A DNA stretch of 64,000 nucleotides from Bacteroidota bacterium (GTDB lineage Bacteria; Bacteroidota; Ignavibacteria; Ignavibacteriales; Ignavibacteriaceae). Both the position numbers and the translations under genes were made by a program. The notes below the pieces were generated by a model that made no database searches, was not told the DNA's origin, and saw only the letters and a list, made by a program, of their open reading frames with translations. Position 1 is the first letter of the stretch, and each line of letters opens with the position of its first letter. This document shows positions 23,580 to 33,205 of this stretch, in pieces. The stretch spans positions 1 to 64,000 of the forward strand of contig JADFLR010000023.1 in NCBI GenBank assembly GCA_022564295.1. Reading direction: 5' to 3'.

Positions 23580-26500
23580 TTACCTGCCATGACAATGTTT
23601 ATATTTTTTACCGCTGCCGCAAGGACAAGGACTGTTTCTGCCAACTTTTTCGGCAGTTTTTACCGGCTGCAATTTTCCAGCTCGAGATGCCTGTCCCTGC
23701 TGAGAGCCTCCTCCGCGGTAACCGATATTAGTTGTACTTTGTTTACTTTCGGTAATTCTTCCGGCAGGTTGTCTTCTTCTTTGTTGAACTTCATCAGGTG
23801 CCTGTGGAAAAAATTTAAATGCGAAAGAGACTACATCATTTCTTATTTCATCGAGTAAACTCATAAACAATTTAAATGCTTCACCTTTATATTCAACTAA
23901 CGGATCTTTCTGCCCGTAAGCACGCAAACCGATTCCTTCTTTTAAATCATCCATTTCGCGCAAATGCTCTTTCCATTTGTGGTCAATTACACTAAGCATT
24001 GCGTAACGTTCAAGCCGCGCCATCATTTCGGAGCCGAGCATTTCTTCTTTCTTCGTGTAAAACTCTTTACAGGCGTTAATAATTATTTCTTTTACTCCTT
24101 CTTCGCCAAGAGTTTCAAATTCTTCCGGGTTCAACTTAACTTCAACTAATATGTTGTGAAGTAATTCTTCTCTTATCGAATCAGCGGAAACACTTTCAAA
24201 ATATCTGCCGAGTAAATCTTCAACATACTCATCAAGTAAATCGAACACTTCGCCTTTCAGGCGTTCGCCCTGCAAAGCTCTGTCTCTTCTTGTATAGATA
24301 ACTTCGCGCTGCTGATTCATTGTATCATCGTATTCCAGCAGTCTTTTTCTGATTGCGAAGTTATTCTCCTCAACTTTTTTCTGTGCGCGTTCCACAGATT
24401 TAGTTATCATAGGATGCTGGATAACTTCACCTTCCTGGATACCTATTCGTTCCATAACAGATGTTATCCTGTCGCTCCCGAACAATCTCATCAGATCATC
24501 TTCTAATGAAAGGAAAAACTTTGATGTGCCGGGATCACCTTGTCTTCCTGCACGACCCCTTAGCTGTCTATCAATACGGCGAGAATCATGCCTTTCAGTT
24601 CCGAGGATGAACAATCCGCCGTTTTCTACAACACCTTTACCTAATTTTATATCCGTGCCACGACCAGCCATATTAGTTGCAATTGTGATTGCGCTAATTT
24701 CACCAGCATGTGCAATAATTTCCGCTTCCCTTTGATGCTGTTTTGCATTAAGAACATTGTGAGCTACACCTTTTCGTTTAAGCATTCTACTCAATGTTTC
24801 AGAAACCTCAACAGAGGTAGTACCTACAAGTACCGGTCTTCCGGCTCTTTTCAGCTCTTCAATCTCCTCGATAACAGCATTGTATTTTTCTCTTTTTGTT
24901 TTATAAACCCCATCATCAATATCTTCCCGAACTATTGGTCGGTTTGCTGGTATGACTACTACTTCAAGTTTATATATATCAAAGAACTCATTCTCTTCGG
25001 TTTCGGCTGTACCAGTCATTCCGGCAAGCTTATTATACATTCTAAAGTAGTTTTGAAGTGTAATGGTTGCAAGCGTTTGAGAATCTCTTTGTACTTTTAC
25101 ATTTTCTTTTGCTTCAATTGCCTGATGCAGTCCATCACTATACCGTCTTCCCGGTAAAACTCTTCCCGTAAATTCATCAACAATTGCAATCTTTCCGTCT
25201 TCGGTAACGACATATTCATCATCTATCTGAAAGAGTGTATATGCTTTAAGAAGCTGATGAAGAGTATGGATCCTGTCACTCGCTTCTGAGTAATGATGAT
25301 AAAGCACATCCTTCTTTTTAAGTTTTTCCTGTTCACTGAGATCGGGATCGTTTTCAAACTTGCTTATCTCGGTTCCCAAATCCGGCAATACAAAATATTC
25401 TTTTTCTTCCCTGCTGCCTTTTGCAAGTTCTTCCCTTCCTTTTTCCGTAAGGTCGATTGTATTATTTCTTTCATCGATAACAAAGTATAATTCGTCATCA
25501 ATGATGTACATATTTTTTGCTTTTTCACGAAGGTAATCAAGCTCGGTCTTTTCCATTAACCGTTTGTTAGAAGGTTCGCTGAATACTTTTGCAAGACGGT
25601 TACTTTTAGGCAAACCCCTGTACGCTCTGAACAAAAGCACCCCGGCTTCCGTATCGCCCGCACCATTTTCTTCAAGTAGCTTTTCTCCTTCCTGAACAAG
25701 CGATGCAACAAGATTTTTTTGCTTACGAAACAAGTTCTCAATTTTCGGTTTCATCTCGCCATACAAATGGTCATCAACATCAACAGGACCAGAGATGATA
25801 AGAGGTGTTCTCGCTTCATCAACAAGAACGGAATCTACTTCATCCACTATTGCATAATTATGTCCTTTCTGAACCTGGTTTTCTTTTTCGATGGACATAT
25901 TATCACGTAAATAATCGAAACCGAACTCGTTATTGGTACCGTAAGTAACATCGCAGACATATTGCTCCTGGCGCTGCTGCGAATCCATTGTATTTAAAAT
26001 AACACCGACTGTAAGTCCATGGAATTTGAAAATTTCACCCATCCACTCACTATCACGTTTTGCAAGGTAATCGTTAACCGTAATAAGATGAACTCCTCTG
26101 CCTGTTAATGCATTTAAATACATTGGAAGAGTAGCAACCAAAGTTTTTCCCTCGCCGGTTGCCATCTCAGCAATTTTACCCTGATGCAGCACAACCCCGC
26201 CAATTAACTGCACGTCATAAGGAACCATGTCCCAGGTGATTTTGTTTCCTGCCATAGTCCAGCTTTTACCAATTAGCCGCACGCAGGTTGATTTGATAAC
26301 GGCAAAAGTTTCGGGAAGAATCTGATCTAAAATTTCTTCGTACTCTTCCTTTAGCTTTTCGTTGTAATTATCTAGCTCATCGTGAGCATCTTGCCTGTCA
26401 AAGTCTTCATTCGATTGCAGTTTTGTATTTAGCTCTTCAATTTTTTCACGGGTTTCTTTTGTGTATTCATTTATCTTCTGTCTGAATTCCTCAGTTTTAG

Positions 26501-26633
26501 CTATCAACTGTTCATCGGTGAGATCTTTTATTTTTTCATATTCTTCATTTATCTCATCAACGATAGGCCAGAGAAACTTCAAATCTTTTTCGTGCTTATC
26601 GCCGAATATTTTTTTAACTAAATTGCTTAACAT
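23580..26633 (-). CDS. secA: Preprotein translocase ATPase SecA
   Basis: SecA drives post-translational export through SecYEG. The 1017-residue protein has the Walker A region MATGEGKTLVATLP, DEVDSVLVDEARTPLIISG, the preprotein-binding domain, NBD2 (TNMAGRGTDIKLGKGV and RRIDRQLRGRAGRQGDPG), the helical scaffold, and a C-terminal zinc-binding CPCGSGKKYKHCHGR that binds SecB or ribosomes. It is about 110 residues longer than the E. coli protein. The extra part is mainly an insertion around residues 290-370 of the preprotein-binding region, as known in Bacteroidota/Chlorobi SecA. A Gln/Arg/Gly-rich linker precedes the zinc motif. It is first in a secA-glnB-TPR lipoprotein run. Confidence 0.98.
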   Translation of the reverse strand: MLSNLVKKIFGDKHEKDLKFLWPIVDEINEEYEKIKDLTDEQLIAKTEEFRQKINEYTKETREKIEELNTKLQSNEDFDRQDAHDELDNYNEKLKEEYEEILDQILPETFAVIKSTCVRLIGKSWTMAGNKITWDMVPYDVQLIGGVVLHQGKIAEMATGEGKTLVATLPMYLNALTGRGVHLITVNDYLAKRDSEWMGEIFKFHGLTVGVILNTMDSQQRQEQYVCDVTYGTNNEFGFDYLRDNMSIEKENQVQKGHNYAIVDEVDSVLVDEARTPLIISGPVDVDDHLYGEMKPKIENLFRKQKNLVASLVQEGEKLLEENGAGDTEAGVLLFRAYRGLPKSNRLAKVFSEPSNKRLMEKTELDYLREKAKNMYIIDDELYFVIDERNNTIDLTEKGREELAKGSREEKEYFVLPDLGTEISKFENDPDLSEQEKLKKKDVLYHHYSEASDRIHTLHQLLKAYTLFQIDDEYVVTEDGKIAIVDEFTGRVLPGRRYSDGLHQAIEAKENVKVQRDSQTLATITLQNYFRMYNKLAGMTGTAETEENEFFDIYKLEVVVIPANRPIVREDIDDGVYKTKREKYNAVIEEIEELKRAGRPVLVGTTSVEVSETLSRMLKRKGVAHNVLNAKQHQREAEIIAHAGEISAITIATNMAGRGTDIKLGKGVVENGGLFILGTERHDSRRIDRQLRGRAGRQGDPGTSKFFLSLEDDLMRLFGSDRITSVMERIGIQEGEVIQHPMITKSVERAQKKVEENNFAIRKRLLEYDDTMNQQREVIYTRRDRALQGERLKGEVFDLLDEYVEDLLGRYFESVSADSIREELLHNILVEVKLNPEEFETLGEEGVKEIIINACKEFYTKKEEMLGSEMMARLERYAMLSVIDHKWKEHLREMDDLKEGIGLRAYGQKDPLVEYKGEAFKLFMSLLDEIRNDVVSFAFKFFPQAPDEVQQRRRQPAGRITESKQSTTNIGYRGGGSQQGQASRAGKLQPVKTAEKVGRNSPCPCGSGKKYKHCHGR

Positions 26634-26948
26634 TCGTTTTTATCTCTTAAGTTTGAATAATAAAAATTTAAATTATAAATAGATGTTTTGAAATGCAATT
26701 TACGAATAATTCCACATATCAGTGGTAAATTTTAGATGTATCATCACTTTTAGATTTGGTATAATTTACGGTTATTAGATGAGCAATGATGTTTAAATGA
26801 TTTATCTGCACAATTACTTATATGGTAATTTGGTTGTTGTTTTAATTTCCATTTAACAGGTGAGTAATGGGATTCCAATTCTTGATAAAAAAAATGAATC
26901 TTTTTAAAGTAATTAATTAATCCGGGTTTCTAGTTCAAAGGAATTAGA
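26634..26948. other. Gene-free spacer upstream of secA
   Basis: An AT-rich stretch between the secA start codon and the terminator-like hairpin at 26949-26970. It must hold the secA promoter. I see no conserved RNA fold, repeat or short coding frame in it. Confidence 0.5.
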
Positions 26949-26970
26949 AGGCGGTCCTCACCGACCGCCT
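26949..26970 (-). terminator. Hairpin after the 1381-residue T9SS protein gene
   Basis: AGGCGGTC (26949-26956) pairs perfectly with GACCGCCT (26963-26970) around a 6-base loop, 59 bases downstream of the minus-strand stop codon. On the minus strand the run after the stem (TCTAATT) is only weakly T-rich, so termination efficiency is uncertain. Confidence 0.55.
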
Positions 26971-27028
26971 ATTTTACTGTATTGCAATAAGTAAAAAATC
27001 ACTTCAAAAATACTTGTCCTCCGTAGCT

Positions 27029-30000
27029 TTAACGCAGGAGTATCATCTTCTTCGCACTAACAAAGTCATTTATGCTAAGCCGGTACAAATATACTCCGCT
27101 TGCAAGCGAAGATGCGTTAAAGTTTACAGTGTGTCTTCCTGCTTCCTGCTGTGTATTTATTAGTGTCTTTACTTCTCTTCCGAGTATATCATAAATCATT
27201 AGTTTTACATCGCCTGGTTTTGGCAGATCATAACTAATTGTTGTAACAGGATTAAACGGATTAGGATAGTTCTGGTATAATGTGTATTCCTTCGGCAATA
27301 TTTCACTTTCTTCAGTTTCACTTTTAGAGCCGAAGTTCTTTCTTAATATGTCATTTATTTTAACTATGTAATCCGCAGTTGTTTTAACAAGGTATCTTCC
27401 GCCTGCTGTCTTTCCAAGTGTTGAGTCATTCCCCTCAACCAGCAATGCTGTTGTCAGTGCATCTATCTCAGCATAAACAGCTTCTTCACTGCCCGGGTTT
27501 TGCTGTATGATTTCATCGTATTCACTTATTGCAGGAATATACTCCTGTTCACCTACCATAGACTTTGTGGATAACTGTTTGAATATCTTCTCTAACAATT
27601 CATTTTCAGAAGACTGTGAAAGAGTTGAATATGTGTTCTTCAAAATATTAAAATACTCAGGACTCCTTTTCATAAGCTTGCCGATGGTATATTTTCTTGA
27701 GTAAGCTTCAAGCTTATTTTCTGTTGTATCACTGCTGCTTATTATTTGGTCGTAATAAATCTCTGCCGATTCATAATCTGCGGATATAAATGATTCATTT
27801 GCTTTTGAATAAAGAATTTCATTTTCAGTTAATGTGCCCATTTCTCTTTCTACTGAGTACAAGGTATCAATTACTTCACCTCCCGATGATTTTGAAAGCA
27901 GAAATCCGCCACCGCCTCCGCCATCAGGTGTTGGACAGGATTCAGAATAATATGGGTCAAAATCTACTATCAGACTGCCAAATCTTAAGCTGTTCAGAGG
28001 ATAGAAAGGATCATCCTCCCATATGTTATATTCGGCACTCACTGAAATTGGTAATCCAAAGCTTATTCCGTTCATTAATAATATTGTATTAATTAAAGGA
28101 GATGAGGGTTCCCTGTCATCCATTATTTCATTACAACCCCTGGCGAGCAATACATTTGCGTTGTTTATAAATATCTCCGACCCGTCATTATTTGGCGGAG
28201 GATTTAACTCCTGCCAGCCGCCGTTTTCATATATTTTGTTATAACCTGATGTAGCATAGAATACAGGAGGGTCACCAATCCATCTTCCTCCGAGCATATT
28301 CGGCAAGGAACCAATACCAATGTAAATTCCGTGATATTTATTGTCATAGATTATGCTGCTTCCAATATCAGGCGATGAATTACCAAGATGTATTCCGTTA
28401 GAATGTCCCTGAACAATATTTGCTCTCAAGTTTCCCCCGCTGTTATCTAAGAATATTCCCTGCATACTATACTGGTTTGATGTTATTATATTTCCTATAA
28501 CATCTACCTTGGTAATGTTTATTAATCGAATGCCCATCTCAGTATTTGTGAAATAGTTGTTGAAAATTACTACTTCATCAAGGTTAACTGCTGAAACTCC
28601 GTATGCTGAACCAGTAAAGCTGCTGTTCTCAATCATTGCTTTATTTACATACTGCCCGGTTATGTTAATACCGAAGTCTTCACAATCAATAAAATCTACA
28701 CTATCCACACGGAAATGAAAAGCTTCTGACTCAGGAGCTGAGGATGAGAATGATGATACCATTATACCTGTACCGGCATTCTTAATTTCACAATTGGAGA
28801 TGATTATCACTAGTCCTGAGTCTGCTATTATTCCGTTATTCTCAGATGGGGATACAAAATCCAGAACAAGTTTATTCTGTGATAAACTGCTTAGTGTTGA
28901 ATTGCCCTGAAGTATAAGTTTGTGATCATTATAAAAAGTGATTTTGCCGTTGCTTGTATTAACTATCCTTCCCCCGTCTTTTACAATTATATCTGCATAA
29001 ACGCTATAGTTTCCGGAAATGCCAAGGGTTGCACCATTTTCTATTATCATTTCATCGTGAAGTGTTTCTGATGCTATCTCCTCATCGTAAATTAACCTGC
29101 CTCCGTATTTAACTACGGGCGCAACCTGATACAACTTCCCTTCGCCCGGTGGGAACTCGTCTTCTACAGTTATCATCAAATTTCTAGCAATTGTTGTATC
29201 CAATTCTCCAATCCCTCCCTCTATATTTCTTGCACTCAAATTTTCGTACGATGTAGTATTCTCCAAAGTAATTCTAGCCGTTCTATTTCCATCCTCTCTT
29301 AAATTAACAAGAAGAACATAATCGTTATCAATAAAATATTTTTGTTGATGGAATCCTGCGTGCCAGAAATAATCAGTTCCGTTATCATTTAAGGTAAAAT
29401 ATCTATGTGTTATATCAGGTAAGGGTGGTTCACCCTGATGACGAAGCATTTGTAGATAATCACCTGTGTAATCTAATGTTAGAAGTGTTTTACCAAGTTT
29501 CCCTTTCAATCTTGGTGAAAGACCATCTTTTACATAATCATAAAGAGGTGTTGGATTAAGATTCTCGTCAACTAATCCATCAAAATATAGATGACCTACA
29601 ACATCGCAGGCTGTAGTTGAAGCTATAGAGAAATTTGGACTAAAATGCCAGAACAATATGCCTTTTGAACCGTGTGCGAGCGCAAGCATTACAGATGCAT
29701 TTAATTCAGTGGAATCGGGTCTTCGCCAACGGCAGTAATTAGAGTCAATTGGATTACCTACTCTCATCGAGAAGCCCTGTGCAACATACCAAAAACCTGC
29801 TCGTACGTCATCTGCTAACTGAAATGATTTTCGTAATTCGAATAGACCTGCCTCTGCGGGGTAACCAACGTTAAAAACGTATCTGTCTATCATCAACTGT
29901 TTCGGCTTGGTAAGTTCAACAAATTTTTGCAGGTGCAGGTCACCATTCATAACCCCTCTCCAGTGCGGGTAGATTTCCGTAATTATTGGTTTTTTAAATG

Positions 30001-31174
30001 AGGCAAATTCAGTAACAATTGAATCAACTATTCTCATCGGTTCATATGAATCCATTGTATTCGGTTCATCGTTTACGTACCAGTATTTTAAGTTTACTAC
30101 ATTTGAAAAGGAATTAGCGTAAGTTATTAGATTGGGTTTTACTTCTGTCTCAAATGTTTCTTCATTTTGCAATTGCGTCCCAATTATATTATCATAAAGA
30201 TCAACATAATCTATGTAGAGTTTTCCTACACCGTACCAGTCTAACTGGAATTCAATCCCTGTTAAAGAAATATCATCAATAAAAATTGTATCTGTTTCAG
30301 AAAACATTCCTTCAGGAAATTTACCTAAATATTTGTTTCCGAACCTATCAGGATATTGATATATAACAGGAAACGTTTTAAATGTATTTACCGGGAAATC
30401 AAATAGTGTAAAATACGTTCGATTTAGTGTGTCTGTTTGATAGCCCCAGTCGTTTTCATTTAGATACCATTTATACCTGTAAATAATTGATAAAGCACAA
30501 ACAGTATCGGTCGTCTCATACTGTATCGGGTCGTAACTTAATGCCAAACGGTAATCTGCGGTGTACTCAATTTTACTATTACTAAAATTAGCAGTATAAT
30601 TTTTGTCCTGCTTGTAATTAGGTCCCCATAAAACGCTGTCAATCCTAATTTCACTTGTACTGTCTGTTGCCCAGCACCAGGCACCATTATAGTATTCTCG
30701 TTCACCGTAAAGATAACCTTGATTTGGATCCCAGTTATCGTGAGGATGCTTAAATCCTGTTACTAAAAATGCATATTCATCTCTCTCTGCTTCCCATCTT
30801 GTGTAGTAACCTTTTGAGTAATAGAATATATACTCTAAATCCTCGCTTTTTTTATGACCCATTAGATTAAATGACGTATTACTGGTTACGTCATTTATAT
30901 CATCCACTATATAATTTATTCCTGCATCTACCATTAAGTCTATTGATGTTTGTCCTTCATTTTCTATATGTGAGAAAACTCCTAATGGAAAACCCGATGG
31001 TGTTTGTGAGCTGCCCTGTGCGATCAGTTCTGTAGCATAGAAAATTAAAAAGACCATTGAGATTAGTAATAAATAGCAGTGCTTGTTCATCTGATTATAA
31101 TTAATTGTTTTGTCAGATGGAACTCGCAAATAATCATTTCCTTGTTTGTAAGTTATCTCACTTGCTCGTTTCAT
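27029..31174 (-). CDS. Large T9SS-secreted protein, glycoside-hydrolase-like region plus beta-helix
   Basis: A 1381-residue secreted protein. A strong AAGGAGG ribosome binding site supports the ATG at 31174. The signal peptide begins only at residue 29 (MNKHCYLLLISMVFLIFYAT), so the protein would have a 28-residue N-terminal extension unless the ATG at 31090 is used. Residues 60-650 form a large domain resembling carbohydrate-active TIM-barrel proteins (DAGINYIVDD, YWYVNDEPN, GILFWHFSP). Residues 700-1020 are a right-handed parallel beta-helix (repeated NSG/IIxNN turns). Residues about 1110-1260 are helical, and the last roughly 80 are a T9SS sorting domain (PNPFNP at 1304-1309). The substrate is unknown. 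Confidence 0.82.
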   Translation of the reverse strand: MKRASEITYKQGNDYLRVPSDKTINYNQMNKHCYLLLISMVFLIFYATELIAQGSSQTPSGFPLGVFSHIENEGQTSIDLMVDAGINYIVDDINDVTSNTSFNLMGHKKSEDLEYIFYYSKGYYTRWEAERDEYAFLVTGFKHPHDNWDPNQGYLYGEREYYNGAWCWATDSTSEIRIDSVLWGPNYKQDKNYTANFSNSKIEYTADYRLALSYDPIQYETTDTVCALSIIYRYKWYLNENDWGYQTDTLNRTYFTLFDFPVNTFKTFPVIYQYPDRFGNKYLGKFPEGMFSETDTIFIDDISLTGIEFQLDWYGVGKLYIDYVDLYDNIIGTQLQNEETFETEVKPNLITYANSFSNVVNLKYWYVNDEPNTMDSYEPMRIVDSIVTEFASFKKPIITEIYPHWRGVMNGDLHLQKFVELTKPKQLMIDRYVFNVGYPAEAGLFELRKSFQLADDVRAGFWYVAQGFSMRVGNPIDSNYCRWRRPDSTELNASVMLALAHGSKGILFWHFSPNFSIASTTACDVVGHLYFDGLVDENLNPTPLYDYVKDGLSPRLKGKLGKTLLTLDYTGDYLQMLRHQGEPPLPDITHRYFTLNDNGTDYFWHAGFHQQKYFIDNDYVLLVNLREDGNRTARITLENTTSYENLSARNIEGGIGELDTTIARNLMITVEDEFPPGEGKLYQVAPVVKYGGRLIYDEEIASETLHDEMIIENGATLGISGNYSVYADIIVKDGGRIVNTSNGKITFYNDHKLILQGNSTLSSLSQNKLVLDFVSPSENNGIIADSGLVIIISNCEIKNAGTGIMVSSFSSSAPESEAFHFRVDSVDFIDCEDFGINITGQYVNKAMIENSSFTGSAYGVSAVNLDEVVIFNNYFTNTEMGIRLINITKVDVIGNIITSNQYSMQGIFLDNSGGNLRANIVQGHSNGIHLGNSSPDIGSSIIYDNKYHGIYIGIGSLPNMLGGRWIGDPPVFYATSGYNKIYENGGWQELNPPPNNDGSEIFINNANVLLARGCNEIMDDREPSSPLINTILLMNGISFGLPISVSAEYNIWEDDPFYPLNSLRFGSLIVDFDPYYSESCPTPDGGGGGGFLLSKSSGGEVIDTLYSVEREMGTLTENEILYSKANESFISADYESAEIYYDQIISSSDTTENKLEAYSRKYTIGKLMKRSPEYFNILKNTYSTLSQSSENELLEKIFKQLSTKSMVGEQEYIPAISEYDEIIQQNPGSEEAVYAEIDALTTALLVEGNDSTLGKTAGGRYLVKTTADYIVKINDILRKNFGSKSETEESEILPKEYTLYQNYPNPFNPVTTISYDLPKPGDVKLMIYDILGREVKTLINTQQEAGRHTVNFNASSLASGVYLYRLSINDFVSAKKMILLR

Positions 31175-31368
31175 AACGCACCCTCCTTTTTAGTTAATGA
31201 ATATTATTTGACTACTATTCCCCCACCAGGGAGAATTTTATTATTATGCTATATACCAGTCTTTGCCGGTCGAAATCTGACTTTATATGTTTTTATTCTA
31301 TTCAATCTTTTTAACGCGAGCACTAATTTACATAGATTCCCAATGGGACTTCTGTTTATGTGACAGAG

Positions 31369-33174
31369 TTACTTGATCATAAGCATCTTCTTCATATCAG
31401 TAAAAACAGGAATACTATTTTCACTCTTTATCATTATCTGGTAAATATAAATACCCGATGCTAACTGTTTGGCTGTGCTTTGGGCTTGATGAATCAAGCC
31501 CCTACCGAACTCCACTTCATAATATCCTGCATCCTGAACCTGGTTAACCAGCACATCAATCAACTCTCCCTTTATATCATAAACATACAGCTTTACATAT
31601 CCTCTTTCTTCTAACTTGTATGCAATCTTTGTTGATGGATTAAACGGGTTTGGATAGTTCTGGTATAATTGGTAATTGCTTACTGCTGCAGGGTATTCAT
31701 TAACCGAAGTTATTATCACCGCTAACTCTTCCGAGGGTTGTGATTCATTTCCTTGATTGTCTGTTGCTGTTAGCTTGTAATAGAATGCATCAATTCCCGG
31801 GGGAATTATATGCAGGTAAAATGTATCGATAAGCCCTATAACAAAAGTTGTTGAATCTGCAGTGAAGTTTGCCGTTGTATCCCTGAAAATGTTGTAACTG
31901 TTAAAATCAGATTCTGTATTCGGGTTCCACGTAAGTGCAATAAAATTACTGTCGATTATTGCTGATAGATTTCGCGGTGGTTTTGGTGCAAGGTCAATAT
32001 ATTCATATCTTTCACCAAAGAGTCCACCATGTAGTCCTATGTCACTTCTCGTTTCATCTATATCCAAAATATCCGGGTCTCCTGCATCTATTAACGGTGA
32101 GAACATCTGAAGATGAAAATCAAGACTGTCCTCACTTACCACCATTGGGTCTACTGACAAGTTTGTTGAATCTGGTGTGAATCCTCCATAGTTAATCGTA
32201 TTATTCCACGAATTGTTATACTGTATTATCGGGCTATCGCCTGGGTCTTGAATTATACCCCTCGGACTATTCATAATGTTATTATTTTTAATAATATTAA
32301 AGTTTTCAACGTTTATTCCTGCATCAGTAAAATTACCTATTAGAAAATTATTAAATTCAATAGTTGGAACTATTGTGTTATTTAATCCTTCAGTAAAATT
32401 ATAGTTACCCTCTGAGATTACAAGATTATTATAAACCCAGGCAGTATCAGAGCCACCACCCTGATATCCATCGGCACCATCACCGTTAAGAAAAATTATG
32501 TTGTTTCTTATTGTTGGTCTTGAGTTAAATTCAACTATAACTCCAAATCCATCACAACTAATAACATTTTTTTCAACAACAGGATAATAATTGCCATTAA
32601 ATGCGTCTATTTCAACACCTCTTTTAACATTTATAAATTGATTGTTAATTATGAGTGACTCTGAATTGGTAATACTTATCCCTTTTTCAAAATTTTGAAA
32701 TATGTTATTAATAACCAATGAATTTGATAATCTTGATAAAATCCCCCATAGAGCATTTTTCAGTTTGTTTGCTTCAATAACTGCATTAGCTGTATCAGAT
32801 TTTATTGCAATTCTAGTCCTGCTATTTGCAACTATCACCTGGAAACCTTTAAAAACAGAGCTATCTTCTACTGTAACAGCTGCGAATCCAATAGGTTTTA
32901 CTAATCCCCTCGTATCAATCACACAACTGTCCATTCCGGCACCAATAAGTGTTAAACCGGGTATCATTATTACCTGTTCTTCATAAATTCCGTTGGCTAC
33001 ATAAATTGTGTCACCAAATACGGATATATTTATTGCACTCATTATGCTGTCTGCTGCAGTTTCCCAGGTTAAGTATGGCGGTGTGTTGCTTCCTTCGTGG
33101 CTTACGTAGCGGATTGTGGCAGTAAGTGGTAGGCAGTAAGCAGTAAGCAAAATAATTGTGAGGAATACTTTCAT
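31369..33174 (-). CDS. T9SS-secreted parallel beta-helix protein, copy A
   Basis: A 601-residue protein. A signal peptide (ends PLTAT) is followed by the segment SHEGSNTPPYLTWETAADSI and a right-handed beta-helix (roughly residues 60-340, with repeated NNxIxN turns, NosD/pectate-lyase-like). Then come a DAGDPDILDIDETRSDIG motif near 360, a fibronectin-III-like domain (PPRNLSAIIDSNFIALTWNP) and a C-terminal T9SS sorting domain with YPNPFNPSTKI. It is a tandem paralogue of the gene upstream (33206-35101). In the sorting domain the usual D-A-S-N-L-x-SG loop is replaced by GRGLIHQAQSTAKQLASG, encoded by a palindromic insertion. Role: cell-surface or secreted, ligand unknown. Confidence 0.88.
   Translation of the reverse strand: MKVFLTIILLTAYCLPLTATIRYVSHEGSNTPPYLTWETAADSIMSAINISVFGDTIYVANGIYEEQVIMIPGLTLIGAGMDSCVIDTRGLVKPIGFAAVTVEDSSVFKGFQVIVANSRTRIAIKSDTANAVIEANKLKNALWGILSRLSNSLVINNIFQNFEKGISITNSESLIINNQFINVKRGVEIDAFNGNYYPVVEKNVISCDGFGVIVEFNSRPTIRNNIIFLNGDGADGYQGGGSDTAWVYNNLVISEGNYNFTEGLNNTIVPTIEFNNFLIGNFTDAGINVENFNIIKNNNIMNSPRGIIQDPGDSPIIQYNNSWNNTINYGGFTPDSTNLSVDPMVVSEDSLDFHLQMFSPLIDAGDPDILDIDETRSDIGLHGGLFGERYEYIDLAPKPPRNLSAIIDSNFIALTWNPNTESDFNSYNIFRDTTANFTADSTTFVIGLIDTFYLHIIPPGIDAFYYKLTATDNQGNESQPSEELAVIITSVNEYPAAVSNYQLYQNYPNPFNPSTKIAYKLEERGYVKLYVYDIKGELIDVLVNQVQDAGYYEVEFGRGLIHQAQSTAKQLASGIYIYQIMIKSENSIPVFTDMKKMLMIK
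31482..31501. repeat. Palindromic micro-insertion inside a T9SS sorting-domain gene
   Basis: GGGCTTGAT (31482-31490) and ATCAAGCCC (31493-31501) are perfect 9-bp arms. The element is read in frame (GLIHQA) within the sorting domain loop of the 601-residue protein. Confidence 0.6.
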
Positions 33175-33205
33175 TTTTTTATTCCTTTATTGGTTTATAT
33201 ATTCT

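Noticed and set aside
24708-25157. Long plus-strand open frame (149 codons) opposite secA
   Set aside because: It lies wholly antisense to the strongly conserved secA frame, has low-complexity Phe/Cys/Ser-rich product, and no ribosome binding site.
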